From assembly GCF_025857195.1 (NCBI RefSeq), contig NZ_CP109787.1:3041501-3105500 (forward strand): a stretch of DNA of 64,000 bases. The letters are read 5' to 3'. The stretch comes from Leisingera thetidis. GTDB lineage: Bacteria; Pseudomonadota; Alphaproteobacteria; Rhodobacterales; Rhodobacteraceae. The notes beneath the pieces are model-generated. The model was not told the origin of the DNA. It was given only the letters and a program-made list of their open reading frames with translations, and did not search any database. A program made the translations under genes and the position numbers. This document shows positions 17,810 through 26,283 of the stretch, in pieces; the first letter of the stretch is position 1, and every line of letters begins with the position of its first letter.

Positions 17810-18501
17810 AACCATCGCTGCTAAACCTGCTGAATAAGGTCGACACGCCCACCGTCTGCAACGCCATCGAAGTGGCTGAGGGAAAGCGCGGTTTCAACGC
17901 CTTCACCCGCGGCACCATGCTGTGTTCGGACCCGGATGCCGGCGCCATGGTGGGCTATGCCCGCACCGCCAAGATTGCCGCGGTGAACCCGCCGGAAGAA
18001 CCGCCCGAAGTGATCCGCAAGCGCCGCATGGACTACTACCGGCACATGGCTCTCGGCACCGGGCCTTCGATCACCGTGGTCGAGGATCTGGACTTCCCCC
18101 ATTGCATCGGCGCCTACTGGGGCGAGATCAACACCACCGTGCATAAAGGCTTCGGCATCAACGGCGCGCTGACCAACGGCGTGATGCGGGATCTGGGCGA
18201 TCTGCCCGAGGGCTTCCCGGTTGTTGCTGGCTCCATTGGCCCCAGCCACGGGTTCGTACACGTCAAGGAAGTCGGAACACCCGTCAACATCTTCGGCCTG
18301 GAAATCAATGACGGCGATCTGGTGCATGCGGACCGTCACGGCGCACTGGTGATCCCCCCAGAGGTGTTGGGTGATCTCGAACAGGCCATCCTCAAACTGC
18401 TCGAAACAGAGAAACTGATCCTGGAGCCTGCGCGCAAGCCCGGGTTCGACTTCGACGCATTCGAGGAAGCATGGCAAGCGTTTGAAGCGGCCAGGACTTA
18501 G
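17806..18501 (+). CDS. RraA-family protein (HMG/CHA aldolase-like or regulator-like fold)
   Basis: This 231-residue protein of the RraA/dimethylmenaquinone-methyltransferase-like fold shows DTPTVCNAI near the start, IGAYWGEINTTVHKGFGINGALTNGVMRD, and VNIFGLEINDGDLVHADRHGALVIP. The G-x-x-T-N-G-x-x-R-D segment corresponds to the Mg-pyruvate site of 4-hydroxy-4-methyl-2-oxoglutarate aldolases, and the Arg-Asp pair is intact. In a catabolic operon an aldolase or oxaloacetate-decarboxylase role is more likely than RNase E inhibition. It is the last gene. The 243 bp after it hold only non-coding sequence that may be a decayed IS end. Confidence 0.82.
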   Translation: MKPSLLNLLNKVDTPTVCNAIEVAEGKRGFNAFTRGTMLCSDPDAGAMVGYARTAKIAAVNPPEEPPEVIRKRRMDYYRHMALGTGPSITVVEDLDFPHCIGAYWGEINTTVHKGFGINGALTNGVMRDLGDLPEGFPVVAGSIGPSHGFVHVKEVGTPVNIFGLEINDGDLVHADRHGALVIPPEVLGDLEQAILKLLETEKLILEPARKPGFDFDAFEEAWQAFEAART

Positions 18502-18744
18502 GTTAGGACCCATTAATCCTACACCATTGCTTTCGCCGCTTTCGACTTGGCTGCGTAACAACTACTGGCCGTAGAACAAGCAGTCCGCGGAGGCCGTTTC
18601 TGACCTTGGAGTTGTTGAGCAGGCAGCGAGGTCTATGGCTGGGCTCATTGGCGTAAGGCACCTTCTGCGTTTAATCGCGATGGTACCACACAGCTGCGCT
18701 GTGACCAGCTTGGCCTGATTTGGTCCCATTGCCGCAGTCTGAAT

Positions 18745-19743
18745 TTAGTGTGCGAGCACGGCCTTTTCGAAACGGGGAGTGATGCCAAATTGCCTCTTGT
18801 AGTGTTTCGAGAAGTGGCTGACCGATGAGAAACCGCAGGCAGTCGCGACATCAATCACGCGCATCTGCGTTTGCTGCAAAAGCGCGCGCGCTCGCTCGAG
18901 CCTGAGAACCGTCATATAGCTCTTTGGACTGTTTCCCAAATGCTGGCTGAAGAGCCTTTCGAGCTGCCGCGTCGAAATACCAACCTGTTCAGCGATGATT
19001 GACGGCGAAACAGGATCCTCCAAGCATTCCTGCATATAGCCTATTGCCTTTGACAGTTTTTCATTCCTGAATTCGACGCGCCGGAGACTGGCCACAACCT
19101 GGCGGCTGCTCCCTTCCCGCACAGATGCACTGAGGAGCTGATCAGCAACTTGAGTGGAGGCTTCCGGGCCGGCCTTCTGACAGATCAGCTCGGAAAAAAG
19201 GTCTAGCGTTGCAGCGCCGCCGCCGCAGGAGACAACGTTGGCTGCCTCCTCAAAAATCGTGCAGACAGGATCCAGTTCAAGAAAGCTCTCTTGAAAAATG
19301 GGTTTCATCCTCCAGTGCGAGCTGATCCGCCCGCCTTTTGCAATGCCGATCCGGGCAAGAAACAGCGCTCCGCCCCCCAGCCCGCAAAGCCGCGCCCCAA
19401 TTCTTGCGGCCTGCCGCAGCCAGGCCGCGGTTCTGCCGGACTTGGGGTAGTTTTGGGAATTGAAAGCGCAGCAAATGACGATGCAATCCTCGCGGCGCAC
19501 CTCCGGCAAAGCGCTGTCAACCGCGGCAGTCAGCCCCGATGAGGAGGTAACGCTGCCGCCCGTTTCGCTGACAATTTTCCACTGAAAAAGCGTCTTTCCC
19601 GATGTTTCGTTTGCGGCGGCCAAAGAATCGATACCGGATCCCAAGTCCAAAGCTGAGAACCCCGGCATCAGCAAGAACACAAAGCGGTTCATTGTAACCG
19701 GATCGCATCGTTCCATGCCTATTTTCTTCTCTGGCCGCCCCAT
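18745..19743 (-). CDS. GlxA-family AraC-type regulator (GbdR-like)
   Basis: This 332-residue protein has an N-terminal DJ-1/PfpI-like domain (FVFLLMPGFSALDLGS, GLGGGALFLARIGI) and a C-terminal AraC double helix-turn-helix (DPVSPSIIAEQVGISTRQLERLFSQHLG, RVIDVATACGFSSVSHFSKHYKRQFG). This architecture includes GbdR and CdhR, which activate glycine betaine and carnitine catabolism. It lies 15 bp downstream of the dimethylglycine-dehydrogenase-like gene on the same strand, so it is probably the activator of the mttB-dmgdh operon. Starts at 19716 or 19692 are possible alternatives. None has a convincing Shine-Dalgarno. Confidence 0.85.
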   Translation of the reverse strand: MGRPEKKIGMERCDPVTMNRFVFLLMPGFSALDLGSGIDSLAAANETSGKTLFQWKIVSETGGSVTSSSGLTAAVDSALPEVRREDCIVICCAFNSQNYPKSGRTAAWLRQAARIGARLCGLGGGALFLARIGIAKGGRISSHWRMKPIFQESFLELDPVCTIFEEAANVVSCGGGAATLDLFSELICQKAGPEASTQVADQLLSASVREGSSRQVVASLRRVEFRNEKLSKAIGYMQECLEDPVSPSIIAEQVGISTRQLERLFSQHLGNSPKSYMTVLRLERARALLQQTQMRVIDVATACGFSSVSHFSKHYKRQFGITPRFEKAVLAH

Positions 19744-19758
19744 AGTCCTAGTCCCGAG

Positions 19759-22209
19759 TTAGGAACGCATGTTTGCGCCGTTGGCGTCATAGGCCGGGCC
19801 CGCCAAGACCAGCGCATCATAGAAGTTGCCGAGGATTTCCACCTGAAGCTTGGTTCCGGGATCCGCGAATTCGGCGGCAACATAGCCCATCGCCATCGAC
19901 TTGCCGACATGATGCGCATAGCCGCCCGAACTGACATAGCCGACCGGTTCGCCGTCTTTCAGGATCGCCTCGTCATGGGCCACGTCGATCCCCTCAACGT
20001 CGATGGTCATTGTCACCAGCTTCTGGGAGACACCTTCATCGCGGGCCTTCAGCGTTGCCTCTTTGCCGACAAAGTCCTTTTTCCAGTTGATGAAGACATC
20101 CATCCCGGATTCGACCGCGTCAAAGTCGGGACGGTATTCCATCGTCCAGACACCCCAGCCCTTTTCGAGCCGCATCGATAGCAGTGCGCGTGCGCCGTAC
20201 CAGCGATAGCCCAGATCCGCGCCGGCCTCTTCGATGGCGTCTGCCAGGCGCATCAGATATTGCGGCTTGCAGTAGATCTCATAGCCCAGTTCACCGGAGA
20301 AACTGATCCGGTTGATAATCACCGGCACGCCGCCGACAAAAGTCTGGCGCAGGTCGCGGAACTTGAAGGCTTCGGCTGAAACATCGTCGCGCGTGATCCG
20401 GGCAAGCAGTTCCCGCGATTTCGGGCCTGACAGGGCGATGCCGTGCCAGTCGTCCGAAACATTGGCATAGGAAATGCCTGCGGGCAGGTCTTTTTCGAAC
20501 CAGCGGCGGTGCGCCTCCTGCATCGCGCCAGAACCGAACAGCATAAAGTGATCCTCGGCCAGACAAGCCACGGTCAGGTCTCCGTAAAGCTTGCCCTTCG
20601 GTGTTAGCATCGGTGTCAGCGCCAAGCGTCCGGGTTTGGGGACAAAACCGGCCAGGATATGGTTCAGGTATTCGCGAACGCCCTCGCCCTTGAACTCATG
20701 CTTGGCAAAGTTGGCAATCTCGATGCCGCCGACAGCTTCGCGCACGGCCTTGATTTCCCGCGCGACATAGTCGTGCGACCGGTTGCGCTCGAAGGATGGA
20801 ACCTCATGCGCATCCTCGGGACCGTCGGCAAACCACAGCACATGTTCCAAGCCGAACCCCTGGTCCATCACCGCCCCCTTGGCGATCATGCGGTCATAGA
20901 GCGCAGTTGTCTTTTGCTTGCGGCCCTTGGGCAGGGTTTCGTTCGGGAAGGTCATCACGAAGCGGCGTTCGTAGTTCTCCGACGACTTGATGGTACCCCA
21001 GTCAGGTGTCGCGAACTCGCCAAACCGTGCTACGTCCATCGCCCAGACATCGATGGAGGGTTCGCCGTCGATCATCCACTCCGCCAAGGTCAGGCCCACG
21101 CCGCCGCCCTGGCAAAAGCCCGCCATGACACCAACAGCCACCCAGTAGTTCTTCATGCCCGGAACAGGACCGATCAGCGGGTTGCCGTCTGGACCAAACG
21201 TGAACGGGCCGTTGATCACATCCTTGATGCCGGCATTGGCCATCGCCGGGAGACGTTCGAATGCGGTTTCCAGGCGGTCTGCCACTCGGTCCAGATCCGG
21301 CGGCAGCAGTTCATGGCCGAAGTCCCAGGGCGTCCCGCCGACTTTCCACGGGGTCGCCTGGGCCTCGTAGGTGCCCAGCAGCATGCCCTGCCCTTCCTGG
21401 CGGCAATAGACGTTGGCCTCGAAGTCGATCCCGTGCGGCAGTTGCTGACCGAAGTTCACAACTTCATCCATGCGCTCAGTGATCAGGTAATGGTGCTCCA
21501 TCGGCTGAACCGGCAATTGAATGCCCGCCATATGACCCACCTCACGCGCCCACAGACCGCCGCAGTTCACGACATGCTCTGCGTTGATCGTGCCCTTGGG
21601 GGTGACGATGTCCCAGCTGCCGTCCGGGCGCTGCGTCATACCGGTTGCGCCGCAGTGGGTGAAATACTGTGCGCCATGCGCCTTGGCCGCCTTGGCAAAA
21701 GCATATGTCGTGCCGGACGGGTCCAGATGGCCGTCCTGCGCATCCCACAGAACCGCGTGATAGTGGTCCGGATCGATCAGCGGGTGACGCTCGGCCAGTT
21801 CCTTGGGCGAGATGAATTCCTGATCCAGGCCCATGTAACGCGCCTTCGAACGCTCGCCCTTCAGGTAGTCATACCATTCCTTGGTGGAAGCAGCGTAGAA
21901 ACCACCGGTCTGATGCAAACCGACGGATTGGCCTGACAGTTCCTCGATTTCTTTATAAAGGTTGATCGTATATGACTGCAGGCGCGAGATGTTAGGGTCA
22001 GAGCTGATGGTATGGATGCCCCCGGCCGCGTGCCAGGAGGAACCGGATGTCAGCTCGTCACGCTCAAGCAGCACCGCATCTTTCCAGCCAAATTTTGCAA
22101 GGTGGAACAGGATTGAGCAGCCAACAACGCCGCCGCCAATAACAACGACTTTGGCGTGGGACGGAAGTTTCTTGCCGCCTGTGGTCTCTTCGGTCTGAAT
22201 AGTAGGCAT
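19759..22209 (-). CDS. dimethylglycine/sarcosine dehydrogenase-like flavoprotein
   Basis: This 816-residue protein has an N-terminal DAO-type FAD domain (GGGVVG at residues 25-30, then SSWHAAGG, where H60 matches the His that binds FAD covalently in this family). A linker domain follows, and the C-terminal half is a GcvT-like folate-binding domain (GPKSRELLARITRDD, SFSGELGYEIYC, EKGWGVWTMEY, DFVGKEA). The architecture and length fit dimethylglycine or sarcosine dehydrogenase, which oxidises an N-methyl group and passes the one-carbon unit to tetrahydrofolate. With the adjacent MttB-like enzyme it suggests stepwise demethylation of a betaine. The 172-bp gap to mttB contains a 14-bp perfect palindrome at 22256-22269. 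Confidence 0.88.
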   Translation of the reverse strand: MPTIQTEETTGGKKLPSHAKVVVIGGGVVGCSILFHLAKFGWKDAVLLERDELTSGSSWHAAGGIHTISSDPNISRLQSYTINLYKEIEELSGQSVGLHQTGGFYAASTKEWYDYLKGERSKARYMGLDQEFISPKELAERHPLIDPDHYHAVLWDAQDGHLDPSGTTYAFAKAAKAHGAQYFTHCGATGMTQRPDGSWDIVTPKGTINAEHVVNCGGLWAREVGHMAGIQLPVQPMEHHYLITERMDEVVNFGQQLPHGIDFEANVYCRQEGQGMLLGTYEAQATPWKVGGTPWDFGHELLPPDLDRVADRLETAFERLPAMANAGIKDVINGPFTFGPDGNPLIGPVPGMKNYWVAVGVMAGFCQGGGVGLTLAEWMIDGEPSIDVWAMDVARFGEFATPDWGTIKSSENYERRFVMTFPNETLPKGRKQKTTALYDRMIAKGAVMDQGFGLEHVLWFADGPEDAHEVPSFERNRSHDYVAREIKAVREAVGGIEIANFAKHEFKGEGVREYLNHILAGFVPKPGRLALTPMLTPKGKLYGDLTVACLAEDHFMLFGSGAMQEAHRRWFEKDLPAGISYANVSDDWHGIALSGPKSRELLARITRDDVSAEAFKFRDLRQTFVGGVPVIINRISFSGELGYEIYCKPQYLMRLADAIEEAGADLGYRWYGARALLSMRLEKGWGVWTMEYRPDFDAVESGMDVFINWKKDFVGKEATLKARDEGVSQKLVTMTIDVEGIDVAHDEAILKDGEPVGYVSSGGYAHHVGKSMAMGYVAAEFADPGTKLQVEILGNFYDALVLAGPAYDANGANMRS

Positions 22210-22381
22210 GTTTCGTTCATCCTCAGGGATTCAGCTCTCATAGCGCCAGGGAATAGGGTGCGCGCACCCCGTTTGAATTCCAGGCCATCTCTGAATGAAA
22301 GCGGGGTTTCTGATTGTTAATGAATTGCGGGTCGGCAGCGCGATCACGTCCTTTGCGACCCGCGAACCGATCCTGTAAGCG

Positions 22382-23941
22382 TTAGAAGTCCGTCGCTGAG
22401 CCACCCTCGGCCTTGCGCTTGGCGACAAAAGCGTCCAGCTCGTCTCGGATCGCCGGATCCAGGACCGGAGCCTCGTATGAGGCAAGCCGCTTCTTCCACT
22501 CCGCGTTTGCACGCTCGATCGCAATCGGCGATCCAGCCTCTTGCCAGGTTTCAAAGTTACGCCAATCGCTCAGGATTGGTGAATAGAAGGCATCGCGGTA
22601 ACGCGCCTGGGTGTGTTCAGTGCCAAAGAAGTGACCCGCCGGCCCGACCTCATTAATGGCTTCCAGCGCCAGATCGTCAATGCTGGTCGAAACCGGTTGC
22701 AGGAATTCTGAAATCATCTGCAGCAGGTCGATATCGAGGATCACCTTCTCATACGAGCAGCACAGGCCCCCTTCGAGCCAGCCGGCCCCATGCATGAGCA
22801 TGTTTGCGCCGCCATTGATGGCGCCCCAAAGCGAGAAAACCGCCTCATATGCAGCCTGCGAGTCGACCGTATTGGCCGCGCATACATTCGATGAGCGATA
22901 AGGAATGCCATAGCGCCGCGCCAGCTGGCCGCCGATATGCTGCGCCTTCATGTATTCCGGCGTGCCAAACGCCGGTGAGCCGGTCTTCATGTCCACATTG
23001 GACGTGAAACCGCCATACATCACCGGCGCGCCCGGGCGCACCATCTGGGTAAAGGCCACCCCCGCCAATGCCTCGGCATTCTGCAATGTCACGGCCCCGG
23101 CAATCGTAACCGGCGCCATTGCCCCGGCCAGCGTGAAGGGTGTGATCACGACAGGCTGGCCCATCTCGGACAAAGCCATCACCCCCTGCATCATCGGAAT
23201 ATCGAGCTGCAGAGGAGAGTTCGTGTTGATGATCGAGAACATACACGCCTGATCACGCATCTGCTCGTGTGTCAGACCATGGGCAATCCGTGTCATCTCG
23301 ATCGCATCGGACACACGCTCCTCGCCTAGCGAGTAGATACAATACGCCTTGTCGGTCAGCGTGATGTAATCCTGGATGCAATCAAGATGGCGGACAGAGG
23401 CGTGAATATCGACAGGTTCGACAGGATACCCGCCGGTCACGTTCAGCACATTGTGCATCTGGGCCAATCGCAGGAAATTGCGATAGTCTTCCTGATTGCC
23501 AGCACGCCGTCCCCGGTCCGTATCAGAGCAATTCGGCGCACTTGCCATCATGTTGAAAACAATATTGTTCCCACCCATAACAACGTTGTGCTGGGGGTTG
23601 CGCGCGTGCAGCGTGAACTCCGACGGAGCACTTGCAACGGCTTGGTTAATCAGATCCGGATCGAAGCGCACGCGCACTTCGCCATCCCTGACATCTGCAC
23701 CCGCCTTTTTCATCACGGCGCGCGCGTCATCGTGCAAAACGTCCAAGCCGGTTTCTGAAAGCAGTTTCAGGGATGCCTGGTGAATATGTTCGACCTGATC
23801 ATCCGAAATGAGCTCAACGGCCGGATAAGGACGCTTAAGCTGGGTGAAGGGCCGCTGCACGATTGCTGGGGCCGGCGCCCCGCCATCACGGCGGCGTCCG
23901 CGGCGTCCGCGCGCTCCTTGGGACAGTTGATCAGTAGACAT
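22382..23941 (-). CDS. MttB-family (non-pyrrolysine) trimethylamine/betaine methyltransferase
   Basis: This 519-residue TIM-barrel protein of the COG5598 family contains DTDRGRRAGNQEDYRNFLRLAQ, GGYPVEPVDI and NVCAANTVDSQAAYEA, the segment in which true MttB enzymes carry pyrrolysine. Here the frame is open without an amber codon, so it belongs to the MtgB-like branch that demethylates quaternary amines such as glycine betaine using a corrinoid protein. No corrinoid protein gene is seen nearby, so the methyl acceptor is not explained by this window. The N-terminus is Arg/Gly-rich (RGRRGRRRDGG). It is first of the mttB-dmgdh-glxA unit and preceded by palindromic sites near 24150. Confidence 0.87.
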   Translation of the reverse strand: MSTDQLSQGARGRRGRRRDGGAPAPAIVQRPFTQLKRPYPAVELISDDQVEHIHQASLKLLSETGLDVLHDDARAVMKKAGADVRDGEVRVRFDPDLINQAVASAPSEFTLHARNPQHNVVMGGNNIVFNMMASAPNCSDTDRGRRAGNQEDYRNFLRLAQMHNVLNVTGGYPVEPVDIHASVRHLDCIQDYITLTDKAYCIYSLGEERVSDAIEMTRIAHGLTHEQMRDQACMFSIINTNSPLQLDIPMMQGVMALSEMGQPVVITPFTLAGAMAPVTIAGAVTLQNAEALAGVAFTQMVRPGAPVMYGGFTSNVDMKTGSPAFGTPEYMKAQHIGGQLARRYGIPYRSSNVCAANTVDSQAAYEAVFSLWGAINGGANMLMHGAGWLEGGLCCSYEKVILDIDLLQMISEFLQPVSTSIDDLALEAINEVGPAGHFFGTEHTQARYRDAFYSPILSDWRNFETWQEAGSPIAIERANAEWKKRLASYEAPVLDPAIRDELDAFVAKRKAEGGSATDF

Positions 23942-24130
23942 CCAATAGCACCTTCATGGCCGGAATTGAGCTTGAGAACGAGAGGCTTGGGTTCAAGCCC
24001 TCAAGTCCGTTTCTGCGGGTGGAAGCTGGATGAAGAACCAAGCCGCAGGCCGCCGCTCAAACTTGCGGAGGCTGGCGGGCTTGCCGGCCCGCCAGAGCCC
24101 GGAGGCACCAGACGAAGGTTCTTTTTATGT

Positions 24131-24167
24131 ATTCCAATATACCGCATTGAATCCGATATATAGGAAT
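24131..24167. promoter_or_regulatory. candidate XRE operator in mttB upstream region
   Basis: ATTCC (24131) and GGAAT (24163-24167) bracket TTCCAATATA and the 14-bp palindrome TCCGATATATAGGA (24152-24165, one mismatched pair). Similar TCC-N-ATAT elements occur at 24808 and 24856 on the other side of the XRE-cupin gene. The remaining 265 bp between mttB and the regulator show nothing else. Binding by the XRE-cupin protein is inferred from repetition. Confidence 0.5.
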
Positions 24168-24206
24168 GATGCAAAGATTCGGTCAAGCCCTTCTGCGGCC
24201 CTCCCC

Positions 24207-24800
24207 TCAAACTGACGCGGTCGGCTCCTGATACTGAGTCGGCTGGGCCACGAGAAGGATCGCCTCCGTTTCCCCGTCCGCCTCATTGCTAATGCGATGA
24301 TTGCAGTCACTGCGGTACCGCAGTGTATCACCAGCCTCAGCCCGGACAGTACGATCGCCAACCGTTACCGACAGTGACCCAGACAAGCAGGTCAGGTGTT
24401 CAAAGGTGCCAGGGGCATGAGGCTTTGAATCTAGCTCTGCTCCAGGCTTCATGAGCAGCCTGTGCCATTCAACAGGAAGAACCGTTCGCCGCGGACTGAG
24501 CATATACAACTCACATTTCCCATCCGCGCTGCGCCGCATTGGCGTGGAATAGTGATGAAGATGCTCAATTGGCTCCTCTTTACCAGGCCCGCTTTCCAGC
24601 AAGCTGAGATCAATCCCAAGCGCTTGAGAAAGAGCCCAGACGATGGAGAAGGTCGGGTTTGTGGCGCCCCGCTCAATGGCAGACAGCATTGACCGGGACA
24701 CCCCGGTGCGCTCAGAGAGCCGCTCCAAAGTCAGGCCAAGCGACTTTCTGGCCTCCTTCATGATTTTTCCGATATCTGGAGTGGCTGCGTGTGTGTTCAT
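24207..24800 (-). CDS. XRE-family regulator with C-terminal cupin domain
   Basis: This 197-residue protein has an N-terminal helix-turn-helix (GKIMKEARKSLGLTLERLSERTGVSRSMLSAIERG, about residues 10-45) and a C-terminal cupin (PGTFEHLTCLSGSLSVTVGDRTV, EAGDTLRYRSDCNHRISNE). Proteins of this type, such as PuuR-like regulators, sense small metabolites in the cupin pocket. The start at 24800 (MNTHAATPDIG) was chosen because the longer in-frame start at 24860 would place the operator-like palindrome at 24808 inside the gene. It lies between mttB and the threonine-synthase paralogue and may control both. Confidence 0.85.
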   Translation of the reverse strand: MNTHAATPDIGKIMKEARKSLGLTLERLSERTGVSRSMLSAIERGATNPTFSIVWALSQALGIDLSLLESGPGKEEPIEHLHHYSTPMRRSADGKCELYMLSPRRTVLPVEWHRLLMKPGAELDSKPHAPGTFEHLTCLSGSLSVTVGDRTVRAEAGDTLRYRSDCNHRISNEADGETEAILLVAQPTQYQEPTASV

Positions 24801-24807
24801 TCTCAAT

Positions 24808-24823
24808 ATCCAATATATTAGAT
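24808..24823. promoter_or_regulatory. palindromic operator candidate upstream of XRE gene
   Basis: ATCCAATATATTAGAT is a 16-bp palindrome with one mismatched pair, 8 bp upstream of the XRE-cupin start. It would overlap the ribosome-binding or core promoter region and fits autorepression. It shares ATCC-N-ATATAT with the site at 24152. Confidence 0.55.
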
Positions 24824-24855
24824 TTTTCTTTACTGACTGCTGAAGCCTTGCTAAG

Positions 24856-24869
24856 TCCACAATATTGGA
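24856..24869. promoter_or_regulatory. TCC-N-AATATT-GGA element upstream of threonine-synthase paralogue
   Basis: TCCACAATATTGGA lies 17 bp before the threonine-synthase-like start. Its reverse complement carries TCCAATATT, the same core as the sites at 24132 and 24808, so all three may bind the XRE-cupin regulator. Confidence 0.45.
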
Positions 24870-24885
24870 AATCCAGGGGAATGCT

Positions 24886-26283
24886 ATGCTCTACTCCAGC
24901 ACTCGCGGGAACGCACCCGCTCGATCCCTCCGGGAATTGCTAAGCCGTGGCACTGCTGAGGATGGCGGTCTTTACGTGCCCGGGACCTGGCCCGAACTCA
25001 CACCCGGCGAACTGACTACGCTGGGCGGGCAGCCCTACGACCAGATTGCATCGGATGTTCTGGCGCTATTTGGCGGAGCCGAGTGGCAGAAGGGCGATTT
25101 CACCGCAGGCATAAGACATGCACTGGCCGGTTTTGAACGCAATGATGGCCCGCCCCTGACCCGCCTGAATGACCAGCTATGGAGCATGGAGCTATTCCAT
25201 GGTCCCACACTCGCCTTCAAGGATTACGCCCTCGCTCCTCTGGCGGAAGCGATCGACCGGGAACTCGCACTCACCGGGAAACGGGCTACAGTACTCTGCG
25301 CAACGTCCGGAGATACCGGCGCAGCTACGGCTAACGCCTTTGCGGGGCGTTCGCGCGCCAATGCAGTAATTCTGTTTCCGGAGGGCCGCGTATCTGACGT
25401 GCAGCGCAAGCAGATGACCTGTCTGGGAGCGGAAAATGTCCAGGCCATCAGCGTCCGGGGAGACTTCGATGACTGTCAAAGCATAGTCAAAAGCCTGTAT
25501 CAGAGCGAAGCTTCCAAAGAATATAGCTACACGGCTGTTAATTCGATCAACCTGGCCCGGATCCTCCTTCAGACGTCCTATTACATTTACGCCTCGGTGA
25601 AGATCCACAACGATTGCGGCCAGCCTGTGAACTTTGCTGTGCCGAGCGGAAATTTTGGCAATATCTTTGCGGGCTATATCGCGAAGCAAATGGGTGCTCC
25701 CATCGGGAAGCTGATCGTCACCTCAAACGAGAATGACGTCCTTCCCCGGCTGTTCGACACTGGACGGATGTCGAAAGCCGAGACCATTCCAACAATCTCA
25801 CCCAGCATGGACATTCAGGTTTCAAGCAACTTTGAACGCATGCTGTGGCTTTTGAAAGGACGCGACGGGAACGCAACGCGCGATATGCAAAAACAGCTGG
25901 CTGAACAGTCTTACTACGAACTCACGCAAGCCGAGCGTTCCGCACTGACCGAGAACTTCGGAGCGATGAAATGCGGCAAAGGCGACGCCCTGGACACCAT
26001 GCGCCAGCTCCACAAGCAGTTCGGCAAGATCATTTGCCCGCATTCAGCAACCGGATATTTCGCGGCAGATCAGCTGAAGGCAACGCTTGACGGTCCCATT
26101 GTTGTCGCTGAAACAGCCCATCCGGCAAAATTCCCGACGGCTGTCGAAGAAGCGCTCGGCACACTTCCGGATACGCCTGCGCGGCTGATGGACCTGTTTG
26201 CCCGTGAAGAGGAGTTCGCAACCGTCGATCCGACGGTTGAAGCGGTGCAAAGCGTGATCGACGGAAAATTCGGAACGCCATGA
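24886..26283 (+). CDS. threonine-synthase-like PLP enzyme (ThrC paralogue)
   Basis: This 465-residue fold-type II PLP enzyme has the ThrC N-terminal segment (YSSTRGNAPARSLRELL, DGGLYVP), PLP lysine K112 in HGPTLAFKDYA, CATSGDTGAATANAF, GRVSDVQRKQMT, VPSGNFGNIFAGYIAKQMG and SNENDVLPR. Threonine synthase converts O-phosphohomoserine to threonine. It is not beside homoserine dehydrogenase or other threonine genes. Instead it overlaps a P-loop kinase gene by ATGA, followed by an SDR. This suggests a paralogue acting on a phosphorylated hydroxy amino acid. The start at 24886 follows CCAGGGG at good spacing, and a TTG at 24865 is less likely. Confidence 0.85.
   Translation: MLYSSTRGNAPARSLRELLSRGTAEDGGLYVPGTWPELTPGELTTLGGQPYDQIASDVLALFGGAEWQKGDFTAGIRHALAGFERNDGPPLTRLNDQLWSMELFHGPTLAFKDYALAPLAEAIDRELALTGKRATVLCATSGDTGAATANAFAGRSRANAVILFPEGRVSDVQRKQMTCLGAENVQAISVRGDFDDCQSIVKSLYQSEASKEYSYTAVNSINLARILLQTSYYIYASVKIHNDCGQPVNFAVPSGNFGNIFAGYIAKQMGAPIGKLIVTSNENDVLPRLFDTGRMSKAETIPTISPSMDIQVSSNFERMLWLLKGRDGNATRDMQKQLAEQSYYELTQAERSALTENFGAMKCGKGDALDTMRQLHKQFGKIICPHSATGYFAADQLKATLDGPIVVAETAHPAKFPTAVEEALGTLPDTPARLMDLFAREEEFATVDPTVEAVQSVIDGKFGTP

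Noticed and set aside
18502..18744. Possible IS remnant after the RraA-like gene
   Set aside because: Some short segments recall IS ends, but no transposase motif or paired inverted repeat could be shown.
20659..21936. 425-codon frame antisense to the DMGDH-like gene
   Set aside because: It is the complement of a strongly supported flavoprotein and lacks any domain pattern.
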